DNA of 25,011 bases, taken from positions 202 through 25,212 of the forward strand of contig PEUI01000041.1 of assembly GCA_002785585.1 (NCBI GenBank). Direction: 5' to 3'. The notes beneath the pieces are model-generated. The model had not been told where the DNA came from and did not search any database. It saw only the letters and a program-made list of their open reading frames with translations. Origin of the DNA: Lysobacterales bacterium CG02_land_8_20_14_3_00_62_12. Lineage in GTDB: Bacteria; Pseudomonadota; Gammaproteobacteria; Xanthomonadales; Ahniellaceae. Below, piece by piece: positions 8,285-14,655 of this stretch. Positions within the stretch are counted from its first letter, which is position 1; every line of letters begins with the position of its first letter. Both the position numbers and the translations under genes were made by a program.

Positions 8285-8314
8285 TTGGTGGCGCATTTTC
8301 AATTGCGCTACCAA
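8285..8314. repeat. Stem-loop after vapC (possible transcript end)
   Basis: Eleven bases at 8285-8295 pair with 8304-8314 across an 8-base loop, with one G-T (G-U in RNA) pair. It lies 18 bases after the vapC stop, in the 152 bases between convergent vapC and kmo. No T-run follows on either strand, so it is not a canonical intrinsic terminator. It could still stabilise the 3' end of the vapBC mRNA. Confidence 0.4.
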
Positions 8315-8419
8315 CCACGGCGGCGAGGGTCACGGTCGGCCGGGTGCTGGTCAGGTGTTTGCTCAGGCCGGCGCGGCGCCCCGAATTCCCGGTTTTCCGC
8401 GGCGGTGTGCAGGATGGTT

Positions 8420-9760
8420 TTACAGCGGCGCCAGCCGGTCTTCAATCAGGCGGTCGGCCAGTGTCATATCGATCTGATCGAGGCGTTGTTTGCCAGCGCC
8501 AAGTTGCTCCATCAGGTTCGCTTGAATGGCGCCGCGCGCTTGGGCTTCGGCATACGGCACGCGGCGGAAACTGATCATGCTGTAGCGCGGTACGAAGCGG
8601 CCTGGATGGCGTTCGGCGAGTTGTCGTTCGAGCTGTTTGATGAAATGAAAATGCGCATCGGCCACGGCATCGCGCATCTCGACATAGTTTTCCAGCGCCA
8701 TATCGGCAATCGCTTCGGCATTGGGCTGGCGGCGCGCCTGAAACTCGGCGTAGACGGCAGGCAGATCGGTGGATTCACTGAATAAGGCATCGAGCGCAAC
8801 GCAGTCCTCAAAGGCGCAGTTCATGCCTTGGCCGTGGAACGGCACCAGGGCGTGGGCGGCGTCGCCAAGCAACAGGGCGCGGCCGTCGAGGTGCCAATTT
8901 TGCAGGCGCAGGGTGCCGAGCATGCCAACGGGATGGCCGGTGAAATCGGCAACCAGATTGGCCAGCGAGGGCAGGGCATCGGGAAACTGCTGGGCAAAGA
9001 ACGCCTGCACCGCCATCGGATGCCAGAGTTGCTCGAAGCTGACGGCACCGCTGTTCGGCAAAAACAAGGTCACCGTGAACGAGCCATCGACGTTCGGCAG
9101 TGCGATCAGCATGTAGCCGCCGCGGGGCCAGATATGCAGCGCGTTGCCATCGATCTGAAAACCACCGGCGGCCGTGGCCGGAATGGCGAGTTCCTTGTAA
9201 CCATGACCCAGCGGCTCGAAGTGCTCGGGGTTGGGGCGCTCGATTTGCATCGCCGCGCGCAACGCCGAACCGGCGCCATCGGCGCCGATCAACGTATGGA
9301 ACTCCTGCTCCCGAATCACCCCATCACTGCCTTGACAGCGATAGCGCTGTTGACGCCAATCGACCGCGACCAGCGCCGCATCGAAAGTGATCTGGGCACC
9401 GGCCGCCTCGGCGGCCTCGATCAAACTGAGGTTGAGCTGGCCGCGGCCCACCGACCAGATCACTTCGCTATCGTCGCGACCATAGCGTTGCAGGTACGGA
9501 TCAGCGCCAAGTTCATGGATCATGCGACCGCGCATCATTACCGCCTGTGCCATCACGTTGGCTTCCAGGCCCGCCAGCCGCAGACCATGCAGGCCGCGTT
9601 CGGCCAAGGCCAGATTGATCGAGCGGCCGCCCTGATAGCCGACACGACGGGGATCGGCACGGCGTTCGATGACCGCGACATTAAGTCCTCGGCGCGCCAG
9701 CAAAGTGGCCAACAAGGCTCCGGCCAGGCCGGCGCCAACGATGGTGATGGGTGCGGACAT
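8420..9760 (-). CDS. kmo: Kynurenine 3-monooxygenase
   Basis: This FAD- and NADPH-dependent enzyme hydroxylates L-kynurenine to 3-hydroxykynurenine, in tryptophan breakdown or de novo NAD synthesis. The 446-residue product shows the FAD-binding GAGLAG (9-14), the family-specific GRSINLALAERG (45-56), RGRMIHELG (78-85) and IWSVGRGQLN (101-110), and a GDAAHALVPFHGQGMNCAFED segment near residue 300 for the flavin phosphates. Together these separate it from general FAD monooxygenases such as UbiH. ATG 9760 is chosen because the dinucleotide-binding motif starts a few residues later; its ribosome-binding site is weak. No other kynurenine-pathway gene is in the window. A divergent regulator gene starts 281 bases away. 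Confidence 0.93.
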   Translation of the reverse strand: MSAPITIVGAGLAGALLATLLARRGLNVAVIERRADPRRVGYQGGRSINLALAERGLHGLRLAGLEANVMAQAVMMRGRMIHELGADPYLQRYGRDDSEVIWSVGRGQLNLSLIEAAEAAGAQITFDAALVAVDWRQQRYRCQGSDGVIREQEFHTLIGADGAGSALRAAMQIERPNPEHFEPLGHGYKELAIPATAAGGFQIDGNALHIWPRGGYMLIALPNVDGSFTVTLFLPNSGAVSFEQLWHPMAVQAFFAQQFPDALPSLANLVADFTGHPVGMLGTLRLQNWHLDGRALLLGDAAHALVPFHGQGMNCAFEDCVALDALFSESTDLPAVYAEFQARRQPNAEAIADMALENYVEMRDAVADAHFHFIKQLERQLAERHPGRFVPRYSMISFRRVPYAEAQARGAIQANLMEQLGAGKQRLDQIDMTLADRLIEDRLAPL

Positions 9761-9859
9761 AAGCGCTGGCGCCTGGTTGGAAGTGTGTCGGGGGATGGAA
9801 CCGATGGGTGGGCAATCATAACCTTGGCATTGCGCTACCGGCATCGAACTGGAATAGTG

Positions 9860-9890
9860 CGTCTAATGTATATTATGTAATCTTTATGCA
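9860..9890. promoter_or_regulatory. AT-rich island in the divergent kmo / regulator intergenic region
   Basis: The segment is unusually A+T-rich for this GC-rich sequence. It contains ATGTA at 9866-9870 and again at 9875-9879, nine bases apart, and TATATT-like hexamers that could serve as -10 boxes in either direction. No convincing -35 element is visible. It lies about 100 bases before kmo and about 150 bases before the CsoR-like gene. A promoter or regulator site is an inference. The rest of 9761-10041 holds nothing I can name. Confidence 0.35.
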
Positions 9891-10041
9891 GCTTGGAACT
9901 GGGCGACTGCCGCGTCTTGCAGCTTTTTTGTAATACCGGCTCCGCTTCAGCGGTCCCTTGCCGCGACGACCACATCGCCACAAGTGCGGTTGGATCGGTC
10001 GCGAACTCTCCCATTCATCCGATGCACTACAGGGAACCGAA

Positions 10042-10386
10042 ATGAGCAAGAAAATCGCCCGCCTGGTGGTTACCCAGCGCAAACGGGTTGCCAAAACCCA
10101 ATTGTCGCCTGCATTGACCTCTGCCAACTCGCCAGACGTCGGCGCCGTGTTGCTGCGGCTACGGCGCGTCGAAGGCCAGGTCCGCGGTGTCATCAGGATG
10201 ATCGAACAAAATCAAACCAGCGATGCCGTGGCCCAGCAGTTGTCGGCGGCACGCCACGCGCTGGATCGCGCCTTTTTTGCGCTGATCGCCAGCGACCTCG
10301 AAGCGGCGATCTCGGCTACCGGCACGCAGCCGGAGCGTCGCCGCAGGCTCGCGGAAAAGATTCGACTGTTGGCGAAATACAGCTGA
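10042..10386 (+). CDS. CsoR/RcnR-fold (DUF156) transcriptional repressor without metal ligands
   Basis: The 114-residue protein has a basic N-terminal extension of about 35 residues and then the all-helical CsoR/RcnR/FrmR fold: LRRVEGQVRGVIRMIEQ, then QQLSAARHALDRAFFALIASDLEAAI. Family members are tetrameric repressors that release DNA on binding Cu, Ni or Co, formaldehyde or persulfide through a conserved Cys in helix 2 and, in CsoR, an HxxxC pair. In this protein those positions read Ser, Asp and Ala, and there is no cysteine at all. DNA-binding arginines and glutamines are kept. The inducer is therefore unknown. ATG 10042 has AGGG 7 bases upstream. It is divergent from kmo and convergent with rpe; which gene it controls is unclear. 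Confidence 0.8.
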   Translation: MSKKIARLVVTQRKRVAKTQLSPALTSANSPDVGAVLLRLRRVEGQVRGVIRMIEQNQTSDAVAQQLSAARHALDRAFFALIASDLEAAISATGTQPERRRRLAEKIRLLAKYS

Positions 10387-10466
10387 GATTCGCTCCCGCT
10401 CGATCCGCGCACGGCTTTGCGTACCGGGGATTGCGGATCAACTCGGGTGTCACGCAGTAGCCACCA

Positions 10467-11174
10467 TCAACGGACGCCAGCAATTTGTTGGCGCATGGCC
10501 GCAATCACCGCTCGGTAATCGGGTTGGCCAAAGATCGCCGACCCGGCGACAAAAGTATCGGCTCCGGCGGCAGCGATGTCCGCGATGTTGGCCGGATGGA
10601 TGCCGCCATCGACTTCCAACCGAATCCAGCGACCGGTATCGGCGTGATACTGATGGATCCGCTGGCGCAGGTGCCGAATTTTTTGCAAGGTGTGGGGAAT
10701 GAACGTCTGCCCGCCAAACCCCGGATTGACCGACATCAGCAGGATCAGGTCGAGTCGATCCATGGTGTGGTCCAACCAATTCAGCGGACTAGCGGGATTG
10801 AGCGCCAACCCGGCCTGACAACCTTGCTCGCGGATCAAACCCAAACTGCGATCAATATGCCGCGATGCCTCGGGGTGAAAACTGATCAGCCCGGCTCCGG
10901 CCTTGGCGAACAATGGCACCAGTGCATCCACCGGTTCCACCATCAAATGGACATCGATCAGATGCCCTGCAACGTGCGGACGAATGGCTTCGCAGACCAA
11001 AGGACCGATGGTGAGATTGGGGACGTAATGGTTGTCCATGACATCAAAATGGATCCAGTCCGCGCCGGCACCGAGGACCGCCCGTACTTCTTCTCCCAGG
11101 CGCGCAAAATCCGCCGACAACAGGCTCGGCGCGATCACGGTTGAGGGCGCTGGCGTCGCTATCGGTTTCGGCAT
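10467..11174 (-). CDS. rpe: Ribulose-phosphate 3-epimerase
   Basis: Rpe interconverts ribulose-5-phosphate and xylulose-5-phosphate in the pentose phosphate pathway. The roughly 235-residue TIM-barrel protein shows the expected segments in order: IAPSLLSADFARLGEE, HFDVMDNHYVPNLTIGP, DVHLMVEP, SFHPEASRH, LLMSVNPGFGGQTFIP, RLEVDGGI and FVAGSAIFGQPDY. They include the metal-binding His/Asp residues and the phosphate loop. The start is uncertain. ATG 11174 fits family length best, but in-frame ATGs at 11180, 11189 and 11213 have no better or worse ribosome-binding site; 11213 would begin 5 bases after the upstream gene's stop and suggests coupling. Rpe is thus the likely last gene of the minus-strand sulfur cluster transcript. 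Confidence 0.95.
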   Translation of the reverse strand: MPKPIATPAPSTVIAPSLLSADFARLGEEVRAVLGAGADWIHFDVMDNHYVPNLTIGPLVCEAIRPHVAGHLIDVHLMVEPVDALVPLFAKAGAGLISFHPEASRHIDRSLGLIREQGCQAGLALNPASPLNWLDHTMDRLDLILLMSVNPGFGGQTFIPHTLQKIRHLRQRIHQYHADTGRWIRLEVDGGIHPANIADIAAAGADTFVAGSAIFGQPDYRAVIAAMRQQIAGVR

Positions 11175-11218
11175 GGTCATCGATTGCATTGTTGGTTGGT
11201 GGTGCCCGAGCATAGCGC

Positions 11219-11668
11219 TCAGGGCGATCCGTGGGTCAGCAACTGGGCGACCACCGGCTCGAGTTTGGTCAAGCCATGGTCGCGGCCGATCTGCATGGCA
11301 CGGGGGAATGGCAAACCTTGCAACCAGCCAGCACGCAGCGCGAACAATGCGCCAACGCGGTTGCCGCTGGCGCAGTGCACCAACCGGCACGCTGGATCTG
11401 CCGGTGCCAGCAAGCGATCAAACGCCAGCACATTTTCGCGGCTGAGGTCGGCGGCACCGGTGATGGGCAAATTGACATAAGCCAGGCCGATGCGGGCGGC
11501 GGCCGCGGCCTCATCGAAGCCGCAGTGTTCAAGCTCGGGCAGCAAATCGATGACCTGGGTAACCCCCTCGGCGCGCGCGGCGTTGAGGCCGTCGGCATCC
11601 ACCCTGCCGCCAATCAGCAGGCGTTCGTCGGGGCGCAGCAAGTTGGGAATGTGATCGGCGAGGTCCAT
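11219..11668 (-). CDS. DUF442 / TIGR01244-type sulfurtransferase (Blh N-terminal domain homologue)
   Basis: The 149-residue protein resembles the phosphatase-like DUF442 domain found at the N-terminus of Blh (beta-lactamase-like hydrolase) proteins of the BigR operon and as a stand-alone TIGR01244 protein. The middle reads TQVIDLLPE and LPITGAADLS, and the active loop is HCASGNRVG, a C-X4-R loop with Cys99 and Arg104. In this family the Cys is thought to carry a persulfide rather than phosphate. ATG 11668 is supported by AAAGGAAA upstream; the open frame further upstream is out of character. It lies 26 bases after the DUF2798 gene and close before rpe. Alternative reading: a dual-specificity-type phosphatase. 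Context with a persulfide-dioxygenase-like protein and TauE favours sulfur transfer. Confidence 0.75.
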   Translation of the reverse strand: MDLADHIPNLLRPDERLLIGGRVDADGLNAARAEGVTQVIDLLPELEHCGFDEAAAAARIGLAYVNLPITGAADLSRENVLAFDRLLAPADPACRLVHCASGNRVGALFALRAGWLQGLPFPRAMQIGRDHGLTKLEPVVAQLLTHGSP

Positions 11669-11694
11669 GGAATTTCCTTTGGCTGGCGAAATGA

Positions 11695-11940
11695 CTATGG
11701 CGAATTTTCGGTATGGCGCGCCACCCAGCGTTGGATCGACGGACCCACCAGCACCAGCACGACAAAAGCGATCGGCCAGGACACACTCCAGGCGCGCAGC
11801 CACAGTTCAAATAATAAATGGTTCGCCCATCCAAAGCCGCGAATGGTACTGATCAAAGCAACCATCGCCGACATTATCCCGGACATCAGGGCAGCTACCA
11901 GAATGGGCGCCCAGCGCGGTGGGATCTTGATGTCGTGCAT
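11695..11940 (-). CDS. Small DUF2798-family inner-membrane protein
   Basis: The 81-residue protein has two predicted membrane helices, about residues 12-30 (APILVAALMSGIMSAMVAL) and 50-68 (WSVSWPIAFVVLVLVGP), separated by a short loop and ending in a basic tail. The LMSGIMS and SWPIAF phrases are typical of DUF2798, a two-helix family without known function. ATG 11940 is chosen because the upstream extension is Cys- and Arg-rich and does not look like protein. It lies 85 bases after the metallo-hydrolase gene and 26 before the DUF442 gene on the same strand. No clear Shine-Dalgarno is seen. Confidence 0.75.
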   Translation of the reverse strand: MHDIKIPPRWAPILVAALMSGIMSAMVALISTIRGFGWANHLLFELWLRAWSVSWPIAFVVLVLVGPSIQRWVARHTENSP

Positions 11941-12025
11941 GGCGTGGGTGTTTTGGTAGTGGCTGGGAGCGATAACAAGACCGCTGTCGGTGATTGCTGC
12001 TGAGGTGATTGCTGCGGACACCCGG

Positions 12026-12886
12026 TTACCACGCATCCAGCGGCAGCTTGAGATAGCGGATGCCATTGGCTTCGGGCGCGGGCAAAGCACCCGCGTTAAT
12101 GTTGACTTGGATGGCAGGCAACAGCAATGTCGGCACATCGAGGGTGGCGTCGCGGGCACGCCGCCGGGCCATGAAGTCCGCAGCACTTACGCCGTCCGAC
12201 AGCTGGGTGTTGTTTTGGCGTTGATCGGCAACACTGGTTTCGCCAGCCACTGGTCGCCCATTCGGACCATAGTCATGACAGACAAAAACGCGGGTGGCTT
12301 CGGCTAACGCATACAGACGCTGGATGGAAGCGTAGAGCTTGCCCGCATCGCCGCCGGGAAAATCACAACGCGCGGTGCCGCTGTCGGGCATCAACAAGGT
12401 GTCGCCGACAAACACCGCGTCTTCGATCAGGTAACTGACGCTGTCATTGGTGTGGCCGGGGGTGCTGATCACTTGCGCTTCGATGGCGCCGATCTGGAAG
12501 CGGTCGGCATCGGACCACAGTCGATCAAAAGGCGATCCGTCCACCACCATGGTGCCCAGGTTGAATAACGGACGAAAATGTTCTTGCACGGCACAGATGC
12601 CAACACCGATACCGATTTGTGCTGATCGGTGACGCTGTTTCAGCCAATGCCCGGCGCTCAGATGGTCGGCATGCGCGTGGGTCTCCAGAATCCAGTCCAG
12701 CACCAGGCCTTGCTGCTGCAGCCAGGCTTCCACTTCGGCGATGGCGGTGCTCGCCGTGCGGCCAGACGGGGCATCGAAATCGAGCACCGGATCGATCACC
12801 GCCGCACGTTTGTGCAGCGGGTCGGCGACTACGTAAGTCCAGGTGTGGCTGGCACCATGGAAGAATGGCTGGATCAGGGCTGGCAT
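12026..12886 (-). CDS. Metallo-beta-lactamase-fold persulfide dioxygenase-like protein (Blh/ETHE1 type)
   Basis: The 286-residue protein matches the metallo-hydrolase part of Blh and ETHE1-like persulfide dioxygenases: THAHADH (His70, His72, Asp74, His75), STPGHTNDSVSYL, VGDTLLMPDSGTARCDFPGG, FVCHDYGPNGR, and the Blh-typical end PALPAIQVN-like segment near PEANGIRYLKLP. These enzymes oxidise glutathione persulfide to sulfite using a mononuclear iron site. The start ATG 12886 follows a GAGGA that overlaps the stop of the upstream TauE gene, so the two are probably translated from one mRNA. In Xylella and Agrobacterium Blh, this domain is fused to DUF442; here DUF442 is a separate gene about 360 bases downstream. 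The general annotation would be MBL-fold hydrolase; persulfide chemistry is inferred. Confidence 0.85.
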   Translation of the reverse strand: MPALIQPFFHGASHTWTYVVADPLHKRAAVIDPVLDFDAPSGRTASTAIAEVEAWLQQQGLVLDWILETHAHADHLSAGHWLKQRHRSAQIGIGVGICAVQEHFRPLFNLGTMVVDGSPFDRLWSDADRFQIGAIEAQVISTPGHTNDSVSYLIEDAVFVGDTLLMPDSGTARCDFPGGDAGKLYASIQRLYALAEATRVFVCHDYGPNGRPVAGETSVADQRQNNTQLSDGVSAADFMARRRARDATLDVPTLLLPAIQVNINAGALPAPEANGIRYLKLPLDAW

Positions 12887-12900
12887 GCGCTTTCAGTTCC

Positions 12901-13668
12901 TCACTGGCCTAGTAATCCGGGCAAAGTATGCCAAACCATGTACCCGCCCATCACCACCAGGAAGCTGGCAAACAGGCGGCGCAGTTGGGCTTGTGGCAGG
13001 GCTTCGGCCAACCGCTGGCCGATCAGCGCGCCGCTGCTGCCGAGACCAATAAACAACGCAATCAGCGACCAATCCAGGGCCTGCTGGACGTTGTCGAGCA
13101 CCACGACATGCGCCATAAACCCACTCCAGGCATTGATGGCGATGATCCAGAGACTACTGCCGATGGCAATCGGCAGGGCAAGGCCGCCGAGCAACACCAG
13201 CGCCGGCACAATCAGAAAGCCACCGCCGACCCCCAACAAACCGGTAACCACGCCGACAAAGACGCCATCGAGCACGATTCGCGAACGTCGCCGAGCCCCT
13301 ACCCGACCGACCGCCGGAGGATTCTGGAACATGCGTAGCGCCGCCACCCACATCACCAGAGCAAACAAAAATAACTGCACGCCGCCGGACAAGAATTGCG
13401 AACCAGCGCTACCACACCAAGAGCCAACGATTCCCGGCAAGCCAAACCACAGCACGCTGCGGCGATCAACGTTGCCTTTCAGCGACCACGGCAGTGCCGC
13501 GCACAAACTGATGCCGCCGACGATGGCGAGCGCGCCGGTGATTGCCAACTTCTCCGGTTGACCCACCAGATAGACCAAAACCGGCACGGTAATGATGGAT
13601 CCGCCGGAACCGAGCAAGCCCAGGCTGAGCCCGATCAGCAGCGCGCCGATCCAAGCCAAAACCATCAT
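12901..13668 (-). CDS. TauE/SafE-family sulfur-anion permease
   Basis: The 255-residue protein is highly hydrophobic with about eight membrane segments in two repeats, each opening with a glycine-rich motif: GLLGSGGSIITVPVLV near residue 18 and GLLGVGGGFLIVPALV near 145. This is the TauE/SafE (COG0730) layout; members export sulfite or sulfoacetate or move other organosulfur anions across the inner membrane. It is the first gene of a minus-strand cluster with the metallo-hydrolase 14 bases downstream, matching the permease of BigR-type sulfide-detoxification operons, where it would remove sulfite. The start is ATG 13668 (or 13665); GGGG lies 6 bases before the first. The 214-base region upstream is divergent with the Smr gene and shows no clear promoter or operator. 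Confidence 0.88.
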   Translation of the reverse strand: MMVLAWIGALLIGLSLGLLGSGGSIITVPVLVYLVGQPEKLAITGALAIVGGISLCAALPWSLKGNVDRRSVLWFGLPGIVGSWCGSAGSQFLSGGVQLFLFALVMWVAALRMFQNPPAVGRVGARRRSRIVLDGVFVGVVTGLLGVGGGFLIVPALVLLGGLALPIAIGSSLWIIAINAWSGFMAHVVVLDNVQQALDWSLIALFIGLGSSGALIGQRLAEALPQAQLRRLFASFLVVMGGYMVWHTLPGLLGQ

Positions 13669-13882
13669 CGGTAGCCCCTGACTGCGGCCAACGTGCGGTA
13701 GATTGAGCTGACGCTTGGTGGCTTGGCGTGGCGCTTGCGGGCGGTCGCGATCACGATGTTTGACATGGCCGCCATGGTATTCAAGGCACCGCTGAAAAGC
13801 GAATTCGGCGCCTGCGATCCGCATTCGGGAATGGGTTGGTCAGCTGCTACAGTCCGGCCCCATTTGGCCAAAGCTCGTCGGC

Positions 13883-14428
13883 ATGCCGCGTAATCCAAAA
13901 ATCAACGCCGAAGATGCCGATTTGTTCCGCTCCGCCATAGGCAAGGTGCGGCAGCTACCGAGCGAATCGCTGGCGCTGCGGGCGCCGCCGCCGACGCCCG
14001 ACCCGGCACAAACCCGGCGCGACAATCAGCGCGTCTGCGAAGAACTGCTCCATCCCCTGCCCGACTATCTCGACGCCGATGCCGCCGAACCGCTGCGCTA
14101 CCTGAAAACCGGGTTGAATCAGCGCGTTCTACGGCAACTGGGTCGCGGTCAATTCAGCGTGCGCGAGGAAATTGATTTGCACCAGATGAGCGCAGAACTG
14201 GCGCGCCGAGTCATTCACCAGTTTATTGATGCGGCGATCGACGCCGACCACCTCTGCGTCAAGATCATCACCGGCAAAGGCAGGCATTCCAAGGGTGAGG
14301 GGCCGGTGTTGAAGTTGCTCGCGGATCGCATTCTGCGCCAGCGTAAAGATGTGCTGGCGTTCCGCTCGGCGCGCCACCACGATGGCGGTGGCGGCGCCAT
14401 CGTGGTGCTGCTGCAAAAGCGGCGCTGA
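13883..14428 (+). CDS. Smr-domain protein
   Basis: The 181-residue protein has a variable, proline-rich first half and a C-terminal Smr (small MutS-related) domain from about residue 95. Its motifs are IDLH (97-100, matching LDLH), the basic TGKGRHS loop (130-136) and a GGGGAIVVLL strand near the end. It matches the YdaL/SmrA-type stand-alone proteins, which bind nucleic acid and can act as endonucleases; some Smr proteins cleave mRNA at stalled ribosomes. There is no MutS2 core. ATG 13883 is the only sensible start, though its ribosome-binding site is weak. It is divergent from the TauE cluster and 227 bases upstream of rpoN. The substrate cannot be told from sequence. Confidence 0.88.
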   Translation: MPRNPKINAEDADLFRSAIGKVRQLPSESLALRAPPPTPDPAQTRRDNQRVCEELLHPLPDYLDADAAEPLRYLKTGLNQRVLRQLGRGQFSVREEIDLHQMSAELARRVIHQFIDAAIDADHLCVKIITGKGRHSKGEGPVLKLLADRILRQRKDVLAFRSARHHDGGGGAIVVLLQKRR

Positions 14429-14519
14429 GGCAACCGCATGGCAACCCTTGCGGCGGCCCGGCCGCGTCGGTCTGCGGCGGCGCTGGCCAAAAAGCCGTCG
14501 CCAGGGGCGCTACCTCGGC

Positions 14520-14541
14520 GGTTTCGCGGTGGTTTCGCGGT
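14520..14541. repeat. Tandem 11-base repeat upstream of rpoN
   Basis: The 11-mer GGTTTCGCGGT occurs twice head to tail at 14520-14530 and 14531-14541, followed by a degenerate third copy beginning GGCTTC. It lies about 115 bases before the rpoN start in the Smr-rpoN intergenic region. A TAAAAT hexamer at 14579-14584 could be an rpoN -10 box, without a good -35. Function unknown. Confidence 0.5.
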
Positions 14542-14655
14542 GGCTTCAGGCGGTGCTTCCCAATTTGCCCAAGTCGCGTAAAATCGGGTCAGTAGTTGTT
14601 GGAACGATTATTGCTTGCGCCGCGCCGCATGACCCTGTCACCGAGGACTCGAGTC

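Noticed and set aside
8828..9880. Long plus-strand open frame (about 350 codons) opposite kmo
   Set aside because: It is antisense to a clearly conserved enzyme; its translation is low-complexity and Gln/Arg/His-rich, as expected from GC-rich shadow frames.
10402..10439. Inverted repeat GATCCGC / GCGGATC between the CsoR-like gene and rpe as a terminator
   Set aside because: The 24-base loop is large, the stem has only 7 pairs, and no T-run follows on either strand.
12629..13561. Plus-strand open frame opposite the metallo-hydrolase and TauE genes
   Set aside because: The Pro/Thr/Arg-rich translation without domain features lies opposite two well-supported genes.
13669..13882. Small minus-strand gene between TauE and the Smr gene
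   Set aside because: A short open frame exists, but its translation has no recognisable feature, and the region is better explained as a divergent promoter region.
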